Shown here one piece after another: positions 34,901 to 45,185 of a stretch of DNA of 64,000 nt. The stretch covers positions 14,216,113 through 14,280,112 of the forward strand of contig CM040092.1 in the NCBI GenBank assembly GCA_022496805.1, read 5' to 3'. The translations under genes and the position numbers were made by a program. Every line of letters starts with the position of its first letter. Within the stretch, counting starts at the first letter, position 1. A model generated the notes under the pieces. The model ran no database searches, had not been told where the DNA came from, and saw only the letters and a list, made by a program, of their open reading frames with translations. The DNA comes from Pohlia nutans. Taxonomy: Eukaryota > Streptophyta > Bryopsida > Bryales > Mniaceae.

Positions 34901-35860
34901 AATGTATGTATGATTTTTACATTGACATTCCAATTTATTTCCCTTTTGTGCACTCATATATTGTCAAATTCATACATATAGTGCATTGTTCTTTATTTTG
35001 TCATTGTAGATCTTATCACTACATACCATAGGTGGATTGTTGTGTTAGCATATCTATGCCAAATATTTAATTCTTTTCAAAAAAAAATTTAAGATTTTGT
35101 TTTATACCATAAAAAAAATTGAAAAAAAGATTCTTAAAATTTTGGGAAATATTTTCTACTAACCTTGCTCTTTATCTACAGTATTATTCAAACATCTGTG
35201 TGTGTTTGGGATTTGGATTTAAAATTTTTGTCCCTCTTTATTGGTTGCAGATAGGAAAACTAAAAGACTTCAACCGAGGCTCGCATGGGCACAAGGTGCA
35301 TGAGCTTTTTCCAAAAAAAAATTCGGTATTGTTTTATGAAGAGATATGTTCTCCCTGAATCGGACAAGATGGAAGATCTCTCGATTCAATACTTGAACAA
35401 GATGATAGAAATTCTCACACTAAAGGGTGATTCACTGGACGACATACCGATATCGGTAGGGGTCATAGCGACTATATTCATAAAAAGGTTTGAGGAAAGA
35501 TGGACAAAATTCAACTATAGGGAGGCGTTGGAAGACTTGCAGAGGGCAAACCAATTTTTCCCAAACCATCCTAGGATTCATCATTTATTGGGCCTCAATT
35601 ATTACGCGATGAAGCAGTACCAAGACGCATTGAATGCTTTGAACTTGGCAATTGCTCTGTACCCGACCACTGAGACAGGAGCTGTGTATGCAGGTGCACA
35701 CTATGTAGCAGCCTTTGCATCACGAGCCCTCACGAAGCTTGAGCTCAATGACATAGCCGGAGCCAAGATGGACATCAATTTTGCTGAGGCTTTAAATCCT
35801 CATACTAAGTGTGTTCAACTAACTCGTTCTATATTCACTCACATTTTCAGTTCACCCTAG
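28658..35860 (+). CDS. TIR-NB-ARC-TPR immune receptor, five exons, last exon frameshifted
   Basis: Exons by eye: 28658-28713, 29651-30263, 32272-32604, 33318-34106 and 35251-35860. All introns are GT-AG and the first four exons join in frame (597 residues). TIR is about residues 38-165: KHTVFLSHSS at the start, and SKWCMLEL with the glutamate (about E113) that is catalytic in TIR NADases. NB-ARC: P-loop GPCGVGKT (272-279), kinase-2 FLALDNV (about 349), RNBS-B-like SKIVVASQT, GLPL-like NPLVLVAMG, RNBS-D-like FLDVALFY. No LRR is present; exon 5 has TPRs. Such receptors act inside the cell to detect pathogens. Odd points: IMEGEFE occurs twice just before the P-loop, and a KCIKLS segment is duplicated within NB-ARC. 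The exon 5 frame ends at 35358, with the TPR part in another frame, so the gene is probably a recent pseudogene unless an unseen splice repairs it. Confidence 0.82.
28714..29650 (+). other. Intron 1 of the receptor gene
   Basis: The donor follows AAG (gtacgag) and the acceptor is ctctttccag. The split codon AG|A restores Arg19. It contains a poly-C tract (28941-28959) and nearby T-rich and G-rich runs. No gene is seen. Confidence 0.75.
28941..28959. repeat. Run of 19 cytosines
   Basis: A pure C19 is followed 45 bp later by T-rich sequence and ggggggaggggg (about 29014-29026). Complementary C and G runs this close could form i-motif, quadruplex or hairpin DNA. The length may also be a sequencing-sensitive homopolymer. 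Confidence 0.9.
30398..30632. mobile_element. ~235-bp MITE, AACCCCTA-terminus family 2 (copy 1)
   Basis: The left end reads gaaggaccaagaa and the right end ttcttggtcctttagggg, an inverted repeat of about 17 bp. The interior matches 33057-33285: agtagttttgagtaggttc, tatttgttgtttgacc, acacatgcaatgctcttca, tttggtctcatctaaatta, cattttaaaaccctgaat. It is non-coding and sits in intron 2. Confidence 0.8.
30664..31238. mobile_element. ~575-bp MITE, AACCCCTA-terminus family 1 (copy c)
   Basis: It starts TTAACCCCTAACTGC and ends gcatttagggttaaa. It shares with the other copies catccgtcatgcactttttg, gttagattcatgcatatgtg, agatctaaccgtatggatag and gtacaacttttattcatat. It lies only 30 bp from the family 2 MITE. 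Confidence 0.85.
31849..31915. repeat. AAT microsatellite running into its own complement (ATT)
   Basis: About ten AAT units are followed directly by about twelve ATT units, so the tract is self-complementary and can extrude as a hairpin or cruciform. It lies in intron 2. Confidence 0.9.
32060..32229. mobile_element. 170-bp fold-back element, arms ~52 bp
   Basis: The left arm (32060-32111, from tgtgtaaatgaagattgcc) and right arm (32177-32229, ending ctttatttacacga) are inverted copies with about five mismatches around a 65-bp loop. It lies 43 bp upstream of the NB-ARC exon. No coding capacity. Confidence 0.8.
32605..33317 (+). other. Intron 3 of the receptor gene (interrupts NB-ARC)
   Basis: The donor gggcag|gtaatt and acceptor aatgcag are both phase 0 and separate the P-loop from kinase-2. 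The second half is a family 2 MITE that ends about 33 bp before the acceptor. Confidence 0.75.
33057..33285. mobile_element. 229-bp MITE, AACCCCTA-terminus family 2 (copy 2)
   Basis: It starts AACCCCTAGGACCAAGAAT and ends attggtccttgaggggtt, an inverted repeat of about 18 bp. The interior matches 30398-30632 throughout. Confidence 0.85.
34107..35250 (+). other. Intron 4 of the receptor gene
   Basis: The donor cacaag|gtgaga and acceptor attggttgcag are phase 0. From about 35035 it matches intron sequence 1-200 of the paralog. A GC-richer island at 34745-34870 (ggtgggcaccgggtcattgg, gccctgaaatagggtcgg) is foreign in composition and may be a short retroposon fragment. No gene is seen. Confidence 0.65.
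35251..35860 (+). pseudogene. Exon 5 of the receptor: TPR domain with a frameshift near 35346
   Basis: The spliced-in frame reads GKLKDFNRGSHGHKVHELF and EEIC, then hits TGA at 35356-35358. The TPR part continues in another frame to a TAG at 35858-35860: KMEDLSIQYLNKMIEILTLK, YREALEDLQRANQFFPNHP, YQDALNALNLAIALYPTT, ELNDIAGAKMDINFAEALN. Against the paralog exon (201-824) the stretch after EEIC is two bases shorter, which accounts for the shift. The two exons are otherwise collinear. Confidence 0.75.
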
Positions 35861-37141
35861 ACTGATAGCATCAACATAAAATCCATTTAGAAATAATGGC
35901 CATATTTTGTTGGCCAAATATTTAGGGCACAAGAAATCAAGGCTCACTATGGGGACTTATGATCTACATCAGGAATTTCGGACCCCACTGATTTCGCACG
36001 ATTTCAGTGCGTTTATCGTTGAACACTGATTCCGCACGTCATACGTGCATTTAGAAGTGTCGTTATGGTACGGAAGTGACATGTATTACTAGGATGTCAA
36101 TGCAGTGTCTTTTCAATGATTATGAAAAAAGTGTTGTTTTCGCATGAAAGACGTGTTTGACGGAATCCGTGCGTTAATTGTGTATCTACATTACATGGCT
36201 AATAAGACACGGATAACATGCGGTTTTAGTTAATGCGGATTTAGTATCGTATACGTATCATATTAATGCCTTTTATTATATCCGTGCGATTTCAGTATCT
36301 ATTATAATGCAAATTATTGTCGTACGACATCCGTGTAGTTATCGTACAAGTTTTCAATTTGAGAATGAGTGACTTATATTTCTCGACGTCACTCGCGTTC
36401 AAGGATGTGTTTTCGCACTACATTAGCATGTCATACTTCTCGACAAAAAAAGTTTATAGTGTTTTAAAACTATTGATTTATTGATGAAATATAATAAATA
36501 GAGAAAATACCAAAAATATTTTAATATTCTCTTTTGGAATCTTTTGGAATCTTTCAAAATATTTTATATTATTTTAGAATATTTTGGAATATTCCAAGAA
36601 TCTTTTAAAATTATCCTTACGGTCTAATTTCCCAAAACATTTTTAGATCTTCATTTATAGAATTTAGAAGCAATGAACATTAAAATTTCAATGAAATTAC
36701 AATTTATATTTTTAGAATTCAAATTTGGTATTATTGGTTATCATTGTACTTTTCATCATGGGAGAAAAAAAATTGTACAGAAAAGGACAACATTACTTTT
36801 TCAAAATAGTAAAATTTGTAACACAAGACAATGTAGAGGTGTTGTTTTTTTGAAAGTTTCCCTACACGGAGTTTAACTTGGATTGGCACGATTCAAATTG
36901 GGTTTGAAAGCATACTTGATTTCCTATTAGAAAATAATTATAATTTGATTTAATTTTTAATTTTTTAGTCTCGGGCAGCTCATAAGGGGGCATCGACCAC
37001 AACATGATCTCTCGAAGCATTGCAAGTTAAATTGAGTTTAAAATCAGACTTTCTTTGAACTCAACTTGAGCAACTTTTCAAAAAATAAAATTGCAAGAGC
37101 TTTTAGTTGCTTGCTACAACATTCAAACCATTGAATTTTTT

Positions 37142-37700
37142 TTCTAGGTATAGAAAAAAGCTTGTATAATGGAGTGCAATAAAAATTTGGAATAGAAAGA
37201 GTTTTTTACATTGCTAAAAACATCTAAAGTCTACTGAAAATTAAAAAACAGCTAACAGCCTTTAAGATTTTGGCAAAACAAAAAAACAGTTCACAAAAAT
37301 TTCAAATTGTTTTTAGATATAGAAAAATTCTTGCATGATCTACTGAAAAAAAAATTGGAATTTTTTTTTACATCGCAAAAAAGCATCCAAAGTCTGCTTA
37401 AAAAAAAAAAAAAAATTCATAATATTCTGAAAAAAATCCTAGATATAGAAAAAGTCCTGCATAATATAGTGCAAAAAAAAAATTTGGAAAAAAAGTTTTT
37501 TTCACATCGTTAAAAACATTCAAAGTCCGCTGAAAAAAAAAAAAAAAACAGCTCACAGCTGTGATCTGCCATCACGATTTTGGCCAAAAAAAAAAAAATC
37601 AAAATATTCTGAAAAAATTTCAAGATATAGAAAAAGGCTTGCGTGTTGTAGCGCAAAAAAAAAATTGGAAAAAAAATTAAATATACATGGCAAAGAAATT
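37142..37700. repeat. Degenerate tandem array, four units of ~120-180 bp
   Basis: Each unit starts with ag(a/g)tatagaaaaa and then carries cttg(c/t)at or gcgt, a poly-A run, tttggaa, acatcg(c/t)(a/t)aaaa, catcaaagtc(c/t)(g/a)ct and more A runs. Unit starts are near 37145, 37315, 37441 and 37622. It lies inside the TIR element. Confidence 0.7.
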
Positions 37701-37762
37701 GCCAATGGTTACATTGCTTTATAATTATCAAAAAAATTCTATTGCTTGCATCAAGACTACTA

Positions 37763-37935
37763 GGTGGTTTAGTGGTTTAGAGTATGGTTTGTTGTTGGGA
37801 GATCTCGAGTTCGATTCTGGCCATCGGCGATAGAGCTTGGGAAACCGTGGTGGGCCCCACCGTGGATCCGGGCAGCGTGGGTAGTTGGTCCGGGCAGCCC
37901 GAAATAAAATTCGAGTAGGGTAGAAAAAAATATTT
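37763..37935 (+). mobile_element. tRNA-derived SINE
   Basis: An A-box-like TGGTTTAGTGG (37765-37775) and a B-box-like GAGTTCGATTC (37807-37817) are spaced as in a tRNA promoter. A body containing two copies of ccgggcagc and an AT-rich tail follow. It is nested in the TIR transposon. Confidence 0.65.
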
Positions 37936-39237
37936 TAATTTTTAATTTTTTTAATAAAATTATTTTGACCAAATTTAGATATAGAAAGAAAAAAATCTAG
38001 ATATAGAAAAGATGATGTCGCACGAAAAACACACTGAATCAGTGTGGCTTTAAACACGATTAAGACACGACATTTGACAACTGTACAAAGTGAAGAATTC
38101 GCACGTTTTCAATAGATGTATTAATCGTGTCGAATCAGTACTATATCCGCTTGTACGATCATGATGTCATATCAGTGCAGTTGCGATGAATGACGTAAAG
38201 ATGCGGAATCAGTGCGAAAAATACACGCACCCATGAAATATCGGAAATCGCACTGAAATCGTGCGAAATCAGTGGGGTCCGAAATTCCTGATGTAATCTT
38301 TTAGGGTTGTTTTGAAGTGTTTCTGGATTGTTTCAAAATATTTATGTATCATTTTTGGTTAATTCCAATCAATTTTGGCTTGTTTCAACTTGTTTTTGCT
38401 CCATGTCTTCACAAATCAGAGTGTGCCCCTTCATTTCTCCTCTAACTAAAATGGCTATTTTACAAGATTCTAGGTATAAATTCCAATATGTGATAAACTT
38501 GTGTCAACACTTGCTACATTGACTATCAAAACCAAGTTTGAATTTGAAATATTTGCATTAAAACTGTCATATTATGACTAAGTATTCTATTATATTTCAC
38601 AAAGCGGTGCACGTACGCACGCTCCCCATCATAGTTTTGTCGTGGGAATGGTCATGCCGAACGCCAACATTGGCCTACCTAGTGAGTGAATAAAAAAAAG
38701 AATCATTTTTAAAAGTATTAATAATGTAACGAAATGCATATGCAACTAGTATAATAGCAATTGAAGATTTGTCATGGAATTGAAAGTCGTGGGGTTTCAT
38801 TTACCATTCTACATAATGCATGCATTGCAATGTTTTAGAAATAAATGTCATATCCAATAAACACTACTAGGAGATTAAATTTATATTTTGCAATTATATC
38901 ATATTTTTTCAACTTTAACTTGTAATGATGGCTTGGATGATGATGAAGTCTATACACCTAAGATTAATCCTTTAAGCTCTAAACATGCATTCTATAATTA
39001 TACTCAACTTTATGTTTTCTTGTCAACAAACAAAAAAGGATTTCATTGCACCTTAGAATTCATCATTTGTAAGAGTTACAGTAAGTGTTCAAAATTTTAA
39101 TAGTAGATGACCTAATACCAACATTAGATCAAATGTTTAGGTAACGAACATTTTCATAATCAATATTTATCCAATATCTAAGCTTTTAGAATCAAAGTTG
39201 GCTTTAGGTTAGACGTTAGTTTTTGATATACATACTT

Positions 39238-39821
39238 TAACCCCTAACTATCTAACCAACTGTTTTTTGAGTGATGTACAAAACTGAATTTTGTTCTCAC
39301 ATCCGTCATGCACTTTTTGCAAATGAAAGAACATACCACAAAATTCTATGGTAATATAGCTTCATGCATGTGTGATCCAATTAGAAAGGAGATGATTTGT
39401 GAAAAATTTATGCCTCATTTCATATTCCATTGATTCTGCAAAAATTCCAAAGATTTAGTCTAAATGTGCTCTTAGAAAAAATAAACTCATAAAATTACGC
39501 CACCAAAAAATCTCCAAAAATAACCATACTTAGAGTGTTACATTTCAACCCATCACAACAAATTTCATCCACATAATGTCAATACCTTATTTGTAATTGA
39601 ATAACAAAATAATTTTGAAACTCAAATTTCAAAATTTATACAAAAATATTGGTGATAGCAATTGCAGATCTTGAGATCTAACCGTATGGATAGAATCTAA
39701 AATTTATTAAATACAACTTTTATTCATACATCAAGTTCAAAATATCCTTCTTAGTTGCATTTTATAATGCATCTTTGCAAAACTGCCAAATGTGGAGAAG
39801 GGTGAGGACGTTTAGGGGTTA
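39238..39821. mobile_element. ~584-bp MITE, AACCCCTA-terminus family 1 (copy d)
   Basis: It starts TTAACCCCTAACTATC and ends ggacgtttaggggtta. It has the family interior: catccgtcatgcactttttg, tagcttcatgcatgtgtgat, gtctaaatgtgctctta, cttagagtgttacatttc, ctaaccgtatggatagaatc. Confidence 0.88.
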
Positions 39822-41445
39822 TTAGAGTTATCCGTAAAACTTGAAAGGCCATATTCGTTTAGTTGGGACTGTTCCGATGATTTGGGACTACTTTTGTGTC
39901 AATTTCAGCTGTCACCGAGCTCTTCTTTTTAGATTTCTACGACAGTACAGAGTATCCGAGATCGTAAACAACCTTGTCAGAAGACTACATGCACCATGTA
40001 TTTGTTACTATTAGAGGCAATGTAGTTGTTGGTTTACATCTTGTTTCTACGTTGTAGATAATTTGATAGTGCAGCTGTTGGAGGAGGCTACAATGAACTG
40101 CTCTCCTACATTGAATGTTTGGGGTATTATACAAAAGCCTTGGAGTATTTCGTATATGTTTTATAAACCTCTAGGTATATTCAGAAGGGCCTCATCATGT
40201 ATTTTGGATTTCAATTATTGTTGGATCGTATATGACATGTAGGATTCTCTAAGTGAGTAGATGTTCTTACTCCTATGCTAAAACAAATTCTCTACAGTTT
40301 ATTTGATGGGGGTTTTAACTTTGTGCATACCGCCCTCCACAAATTTCAAGAATACCAAAATGACGGTGTACATTGTCAAATATAAATACACAACAGTAAC
40401 GATTCTCTTGCATGAACACTCTCAGATTCAAAGTCATGGTACTCTCTAAAATATCAAGTTTTACAATATCTGCAACGACATTTTAGGTCTGCTACCGTTA
40501 CTGAATAGTTCAGTCTGTCCTCCTTCATCTCTCGGTTCTAAGGCTAACCTCCTTATAAATATTCTACACTCATATATTCGATATTGTACTTTATGTTTCT
40601 AGATACTAAAATTGGACTCAGGCGCACTGCATGCCGGTTACTTCCTGATGCAGCCTCCTATAGGAACTCACTATAACTATACATCCTTTTCTAAACAACA
40701 GGGCACTATTGCGTACTTCTTTTATATGCTTCCAAATCATTGTATTTCCTCTTAGGATTTGATTGTCTATGTTCTCCATTGCGGTTGTCAGGATTCTCCT
40801 TGCAAATGATACACATAATTGGTTGGTTCTTCTGCGTTTTGTTCGCTAGAATTGCTGTTCTTCAAAAACCAACCGTATGAATAAGGAACTTTTTGGCCTT
40901 CATCTTTAACTTTACATTCACTTTACACTGCCTTTTTCGCTATGTTTTGCGAGCTCTGTATATTCATCATGTCTTCTGCATTTTATATACAAAACATATT
41001 ACAGAGGAATGGGTTTAAAAGGGAGGTGCATAATTACGAGACCATGTTCTTTGTCGTATAGAGTACCCTTCAATACTAAATTGTTTTGTTGCCAAAGTAA
41101 ACCTTGGACTTGAACGATGTCAATCAGCACTGTACATTTGTAAGGTGATAGACATGGCAATTGGCAAAATTTGATGAGAAAAAAACAGAATACCAGTTCA
41201 AAACTGTCATCCCTTGTTGCGTTCAACATATACAGGCGTACATGACCTTCACAACAGTGCTACTATTCCCCTCTAGAACTAGTCACTATCTGATGAGCTC
41301 GCTACTTCGGGGACATCTTCAGTTGCTTGAATGCTACATGCTATTCTCGCTAGCGCTTGCAGAATGTGCTTTTTCGGAATGATGACGGTTCTTGCAGCTT
41401 GACTTGCTTTTCGTCTCCACAAGGTTAAAATTGATGTTGTACTCG
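39822..41445. other. Region downstream of the DUF7869 transposase; no gene seen
   Basis: Mixed composition with only short ORFs. It probably includes the 3' part of the DUF7869 element, but I could not find a terminus. A part of a regulatory or untranslated region cannot be excluded. Confidence 0.35.
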
Positions 41446-41826
41446 TCATTTGCTCCTCATGTTGTACAATTCATCCACTTCCCACTTGAAGTTGTTGGAA
41501 GTGTCCCACTGTTCGTATGGCCTACTTTCTCTCCCTCGCCTGGTGCATGGCTTATACCATTGCACTCTTATCATCTTGTAATTGGCATCACCAAATGTCA
41601 TTATTGGATCCGATCGGGCTTCTGCCAACCACACAGGCGCCGTGCTATCTACTGCTGCTCGCACTAACAATAGATGTCCAGCTCGACAATCTCTTGCAAC
41701 GCGGAACGATGGCCTAGGTCTCAAGCTTCGAGGTTCAATATAATGGTCATCTTCAGCAAATTCATCGCGTAGAATTCCATCCTCAGTGTATAATGTCTGC
41801 ACTTCGAATGATTGCCTTGGGGTCAT
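41446..41826 (-). pseudogene. C-terminal domain of the DUF7869 transposase, separated by an insertion
   Basis: This 126-residue ORF contains HLLLVRAAVDSTAPVWLAEA and MIRVQWYKP, followed by YEQWDTSNNFKWEVDELYN. The pattern VxVQWYKP...W is a small barrel-like C-terminal domain that I associate with large eukaryotic transposon proteins of this kind (recollection, not tested). It begins at the point where the main ORF is cut by the 760-bp insertion at 41827-42586, and it reads on from GFWPQTRGG on the other side. Confidence 0.6.
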
Positions 41827-42586
41827 TGCAAGCTACGGTCTACCAAGTGGGGAGTGCAGCTTGTGCAGCTAAAGGCCATGCAGCTCGTGCACTAGCGTAG
41901 TAATGCGCACCTCTCAACTTTCAATTAGATCAAAAATTTCACCATCCCAAATAGGGTTTATGCTAATACTTTCACTTTAGCAATTGTTAAGTTAATTTCA
42001 AGTCTTTGGGCATTACTCAATAGTCTATTCTGTTTTTTACCGAGCAGGGGTAATTAGAGCCTTTTTTACATAACATCCTTAGCTAGGATTTATGAAAAAT
42101 GCATTTCATATCCCACCTCTGAAATTGAACCATTATTTCATTTCCAAAAAAAAAAAATCCAAAAAAAAGTTTTAATTGCACGAAAATCTTATAAAACAAA
42201 AACATCACCAAACAATTAATTAAAAAATAAGTAAGCGTAGTACCCAAAAAAATAAAATATGGTAGCTTTGTACACACTTGTGGTATGTTGCTATAAATTT
42301 TTGAAGTTCAATTTTGACCCCCTTCTAGCATTTCCCATAAAATAGGTGCACTTTTGACAAGCGACACGCTACCAAATCTAAGTAGAAATGCTTAATTTGG
42401 ATAGAAAGATTGAAAATTTGCAAAATTTATTGTGGTAGACATCTTAACTTTAGAATTCTAGAAACAATGCAATTTGTTTCGTCACAAAATTCCATTCCAA
42501 TATTTATTGATGATTTTCCAAAGATTGGGTAAGTGCACCAATTTGCATGCCGCGACAAAAAGTTTGGGTGACCGTAGCTTGCAACC
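41827..42586. mobile_element. ~760-bp TIR insertion inside the DUF7869 gene
   Basis: The left end TTGCAAGCTACGGTC is exactly inverted at the right end (GACCGTAGCTTGCAA, 42570-42586). The interior is AT-rich and non-coding. It separates two parts of one protein and is therefore younger than the gene. No clear target duplication was found. Confidence 0.65.
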
Positions 42587-45185
42587 ACCCCTTGTTTGTG
42601 GCCAAAATCCCATACACAGTACATCGACAGCTTCCATTTCAGGTTCTTCCAAAGCTGCTTTAACCCTTTTCCAATACTCAATGAGGTGTGCGTGTTGTCG
42701 CGTATATTCCCCTGACTTGTCTGAATCGCCAACAGACTCCCAGTGCTGTATGAATCCTTGTAACCCTTTCACTATGTCTGCTTGCCCCTTCATTCCGCGT
42801 GGTAACACTGCCTTCGGGATCCCTACTGGCAATTTTGGCTTCCCTTCCTCGTCCTCCTCCCATAACTTGATACCCTCCGCAGGTCGCCATCTCTCATCTG
42901 TGCAACGCAATTTGTACTGCATCAATGGCCAACCACTCGCGTCCCTGTAAAAGCGGAATTGTCGCCCTTTCGAATGACCAATTAGATGATCCTCGCTAAT
43001 GAAATCTTCGATGAATGACTTAAAATCCGGCACTTCCTCTATTAAGGCTGGAATGAAGGATTCGTCATCTAAGTCTATGTATGACTTCATCAACAATGGT
43101 ATTGTTGGATAATCGTTCTCTCGCAGTTTCATGCTCCAACGCCCAAAGGATGCATCTACATCATCGTGCGTGTGCCCTACCACCATGTATGACACTTGAA
43201 TTTCTTCGAATATTCCTTTCGCAACAAGAAGAGACCAAAAGCATTTGACATGGCGGCTCTTGTTGTCTTTCCAACAATTGTCCAGTTGGACATGCAGAGT
43301 GGGCGGCAGCTTTGTAAAGTCGGATGTGGGAGTCCTGGCTTCAAAGGCACAGAAGATATACACACCTTTGATCCGACAAGTATCGCTTCGTATAATTCTG
43401 TTGTCCCCGTTCCCGCAAATAGTGAGTTAGGCCTCTCACTCTTTGGTGGCCTCTCAAGGTCCCGAAGCAGTTTTGCAATCGATCCTATCGTCTGGTTGCT
43501 ATCAGCGGGATACACATCTAACGCATAATGCGCATACTTCTTGTCACCATGACCATGTGCAAGCATTCCCGTCACAGACACTGGGAGTTTCATGAGCCCG
43601 TCCACCGCCTTGTTTTTTGATGCAAAGCACGGGGATGCTGTTTTTGAATGGTCTACTTTATCGTGCATTATACATAACACTTGTGACGGACGATAGCAAG
43701 CTAAGGCTCGGCTTAAGTAGTAGTAGGCCCGAGATGCCTCCTGCTCTCGGAGATGACTCTCCAGGAGTACAAGCACGTGCTTGTACCCGGGCGATCCGAA
43801 TGCATGGACGTTGCGCAATCTCGTTAATTCATCGCATCTCCCGCAACGAGCAAATGAATCACCTCGACGCTTTATCTGGTACTCCGAGAAATGTTCTTTC
43901 CGAAGTTTGCTGCAAGTAGACTGAGAGATCATTTTCTCTCCACATTCCCTTTGAACCTACGCATGTTATCCAGTTACAATACTTAGTTATACGAGCACTC
44001 TGTGTGCAATTGCACACTGTCTATTCGACAGTATTGCTTATCGTCACAGCAGACGACAGTGCCGTCTATAATCATGACATTTCAGCGGATTAATTCCTGG
44101 CAACAAAGAGGGGAAATAATTACGTCATGTACCTTGTTCACTTCATCTAATATGTTCTTCCACTTCGTTCCAGCCGGCAGAACTTTCTCCACTACCTTCA
44201 CTCCCTTCATTGCGCCCTTTGCTGGAGTGTGAGTTCTGTGTGGCATAACATCTGCTGATGATGCTAATATCATCGACATCGTTTGTACTGCTTGGGCTGC
44301 GCTCCTAGAACGTTTCTTCTTACCAAGTCCTCCATGCTGTTGGGCACGACGTCCTTCTGCTTTATAAGCGCGGTATCGATAAAAGTCCGTCTTCAACACA
44401 CCGTACATCATGCGCCATGCGGAGAAACATACGATCTTTCCTTCTACTACACATACTTTCTTTGCTGTCTGGGGTACATAGTGATAATTCTTGTGCACTG
44501 CAAGTCTGAGATTGTCCTTGAACTTTGTGTCGGAGTGGTGCATCTCATACCTCAAACTCTCTACCATGTCGGGGGTAAACTGATCCAGGCAACGCCGTTT
44601 GCAACAATACGACCTCAGCGCCTTGGTTATGGAGTCCTTCATAACAAGAACATCTTTTCGCTTTGGTTGTTTGACATATCCAGTATGGCGAAGCGAGAAG
44701 TATTGTCTACTTCCTAGACAATCACCTAATCGGTCTGCTTTTGCTTTATCTACTTCGTTGTGCTTTCGTATTTGATCATACAAACTGACGCCTTCGTACA
44801 ATGTTCTCTTTACAGGCCACCTCTGCAGGGTTCAACATGCTAGTGATGTGCATTGTCCATACACTTCACAGACCACTACGCCGACGTGGTCACTTCCAAG
44901 CGGAAACCTAGCATCTATTGATTGCCATTCCTTTGCAAACTCGACGTAGGCCGTAGCGACAACCTCCCTATTGTCGTTCACTAGAGAAACTTCTTTTTTG
45001 CACCACTCATCTCGGCTGAGACCCCGGCAATGCGGAATGGGCATCTCGTCATCCGGGATGGCGTACATAGTTTCAGGCTCCTCGACATCAACATCCCTGC
45101 CCTGCAAGTGACGATGGTCATTTCTGATGAAAATGCAGCACGCATGAGTGACAACGTCGTCATCATTCACTGTATACTGGCACAA
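42482..45185 (-). pseudogene. DUF7869-type transposase gene, broken by a frameshift and an insertion
   Basis: Exons on the minus strand: about 45171-44867 (ending ...VGVVVCE before GTGTATGG), then about 44817-44129 (RWPVKRTLYEGVSLYDQ to ILDEVNK), then 43920 onward (STCSKLRKEHFSEYQIKRR, FARCGRC, AHGHGDKKYAHYALDVYPAD). At about 43364 a GTGT instead of GT shifts the frame; the other frame goes on with YIFCAFEARTP, LHVQLDNCWKDNKSRHVKCF, GHTHDDVDASFGRW, TIPLLMKSY and GFWPQTRGG up to 42587, where the insertion starts. The D-N and HTHDD-D motifs match the RNase H-like DUF7869 domain found in many eukaryotic mobile elements. Part of another copy lies at 24100-24553. The gene looks recently dead. Confidence 0.72.

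Larger units (their letters stand above)
35965..38295. mobile_element. 2331-bp non-autonomous TIR transposon with 47-bp perfect TIRs
   Basis: The ends TACATCAGGAATTTCGGACC and its inverse are identical for 47 bp (35965-36011 and 38249-38295). They are flanked by ATC on both sides (35962-35964 and 38296-38298), and copy A shows a comparable uninterrupted site around 900-930. Subterminal variants of ATTCCGCACG / CGTGCG recur in the outer 350 bp at each end (for example about 36027, 36167, 36290, 38199). A 3-bp duplication and subterminal repeats suit the CACTA or PIF/Harbinger type, but the ends are not CACTA. The interior has no transposase. Identical TIRs suggest recent insertion. Confidence 0.85.
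35035..38876 (+). repeat. Segmental duplication, copy B (partner 1-1738)
   Basis: It matches intron end, TPR exon and 3' flank of copy A, with the 2.3-kb TIR element at 35965-38295 interrupting it. After the insertion the match resumes (atcttttagggttgttttga, tacaagattctaggtataaa) until about 38876. It lacks the MITE of copy A. Confidence 0.85.

Noticed and set aside
43196..43528. Plus-strand 110-codon ORF
   Set aside because: Antisense to the DUF7869 transposase, which has recognisable motifs.
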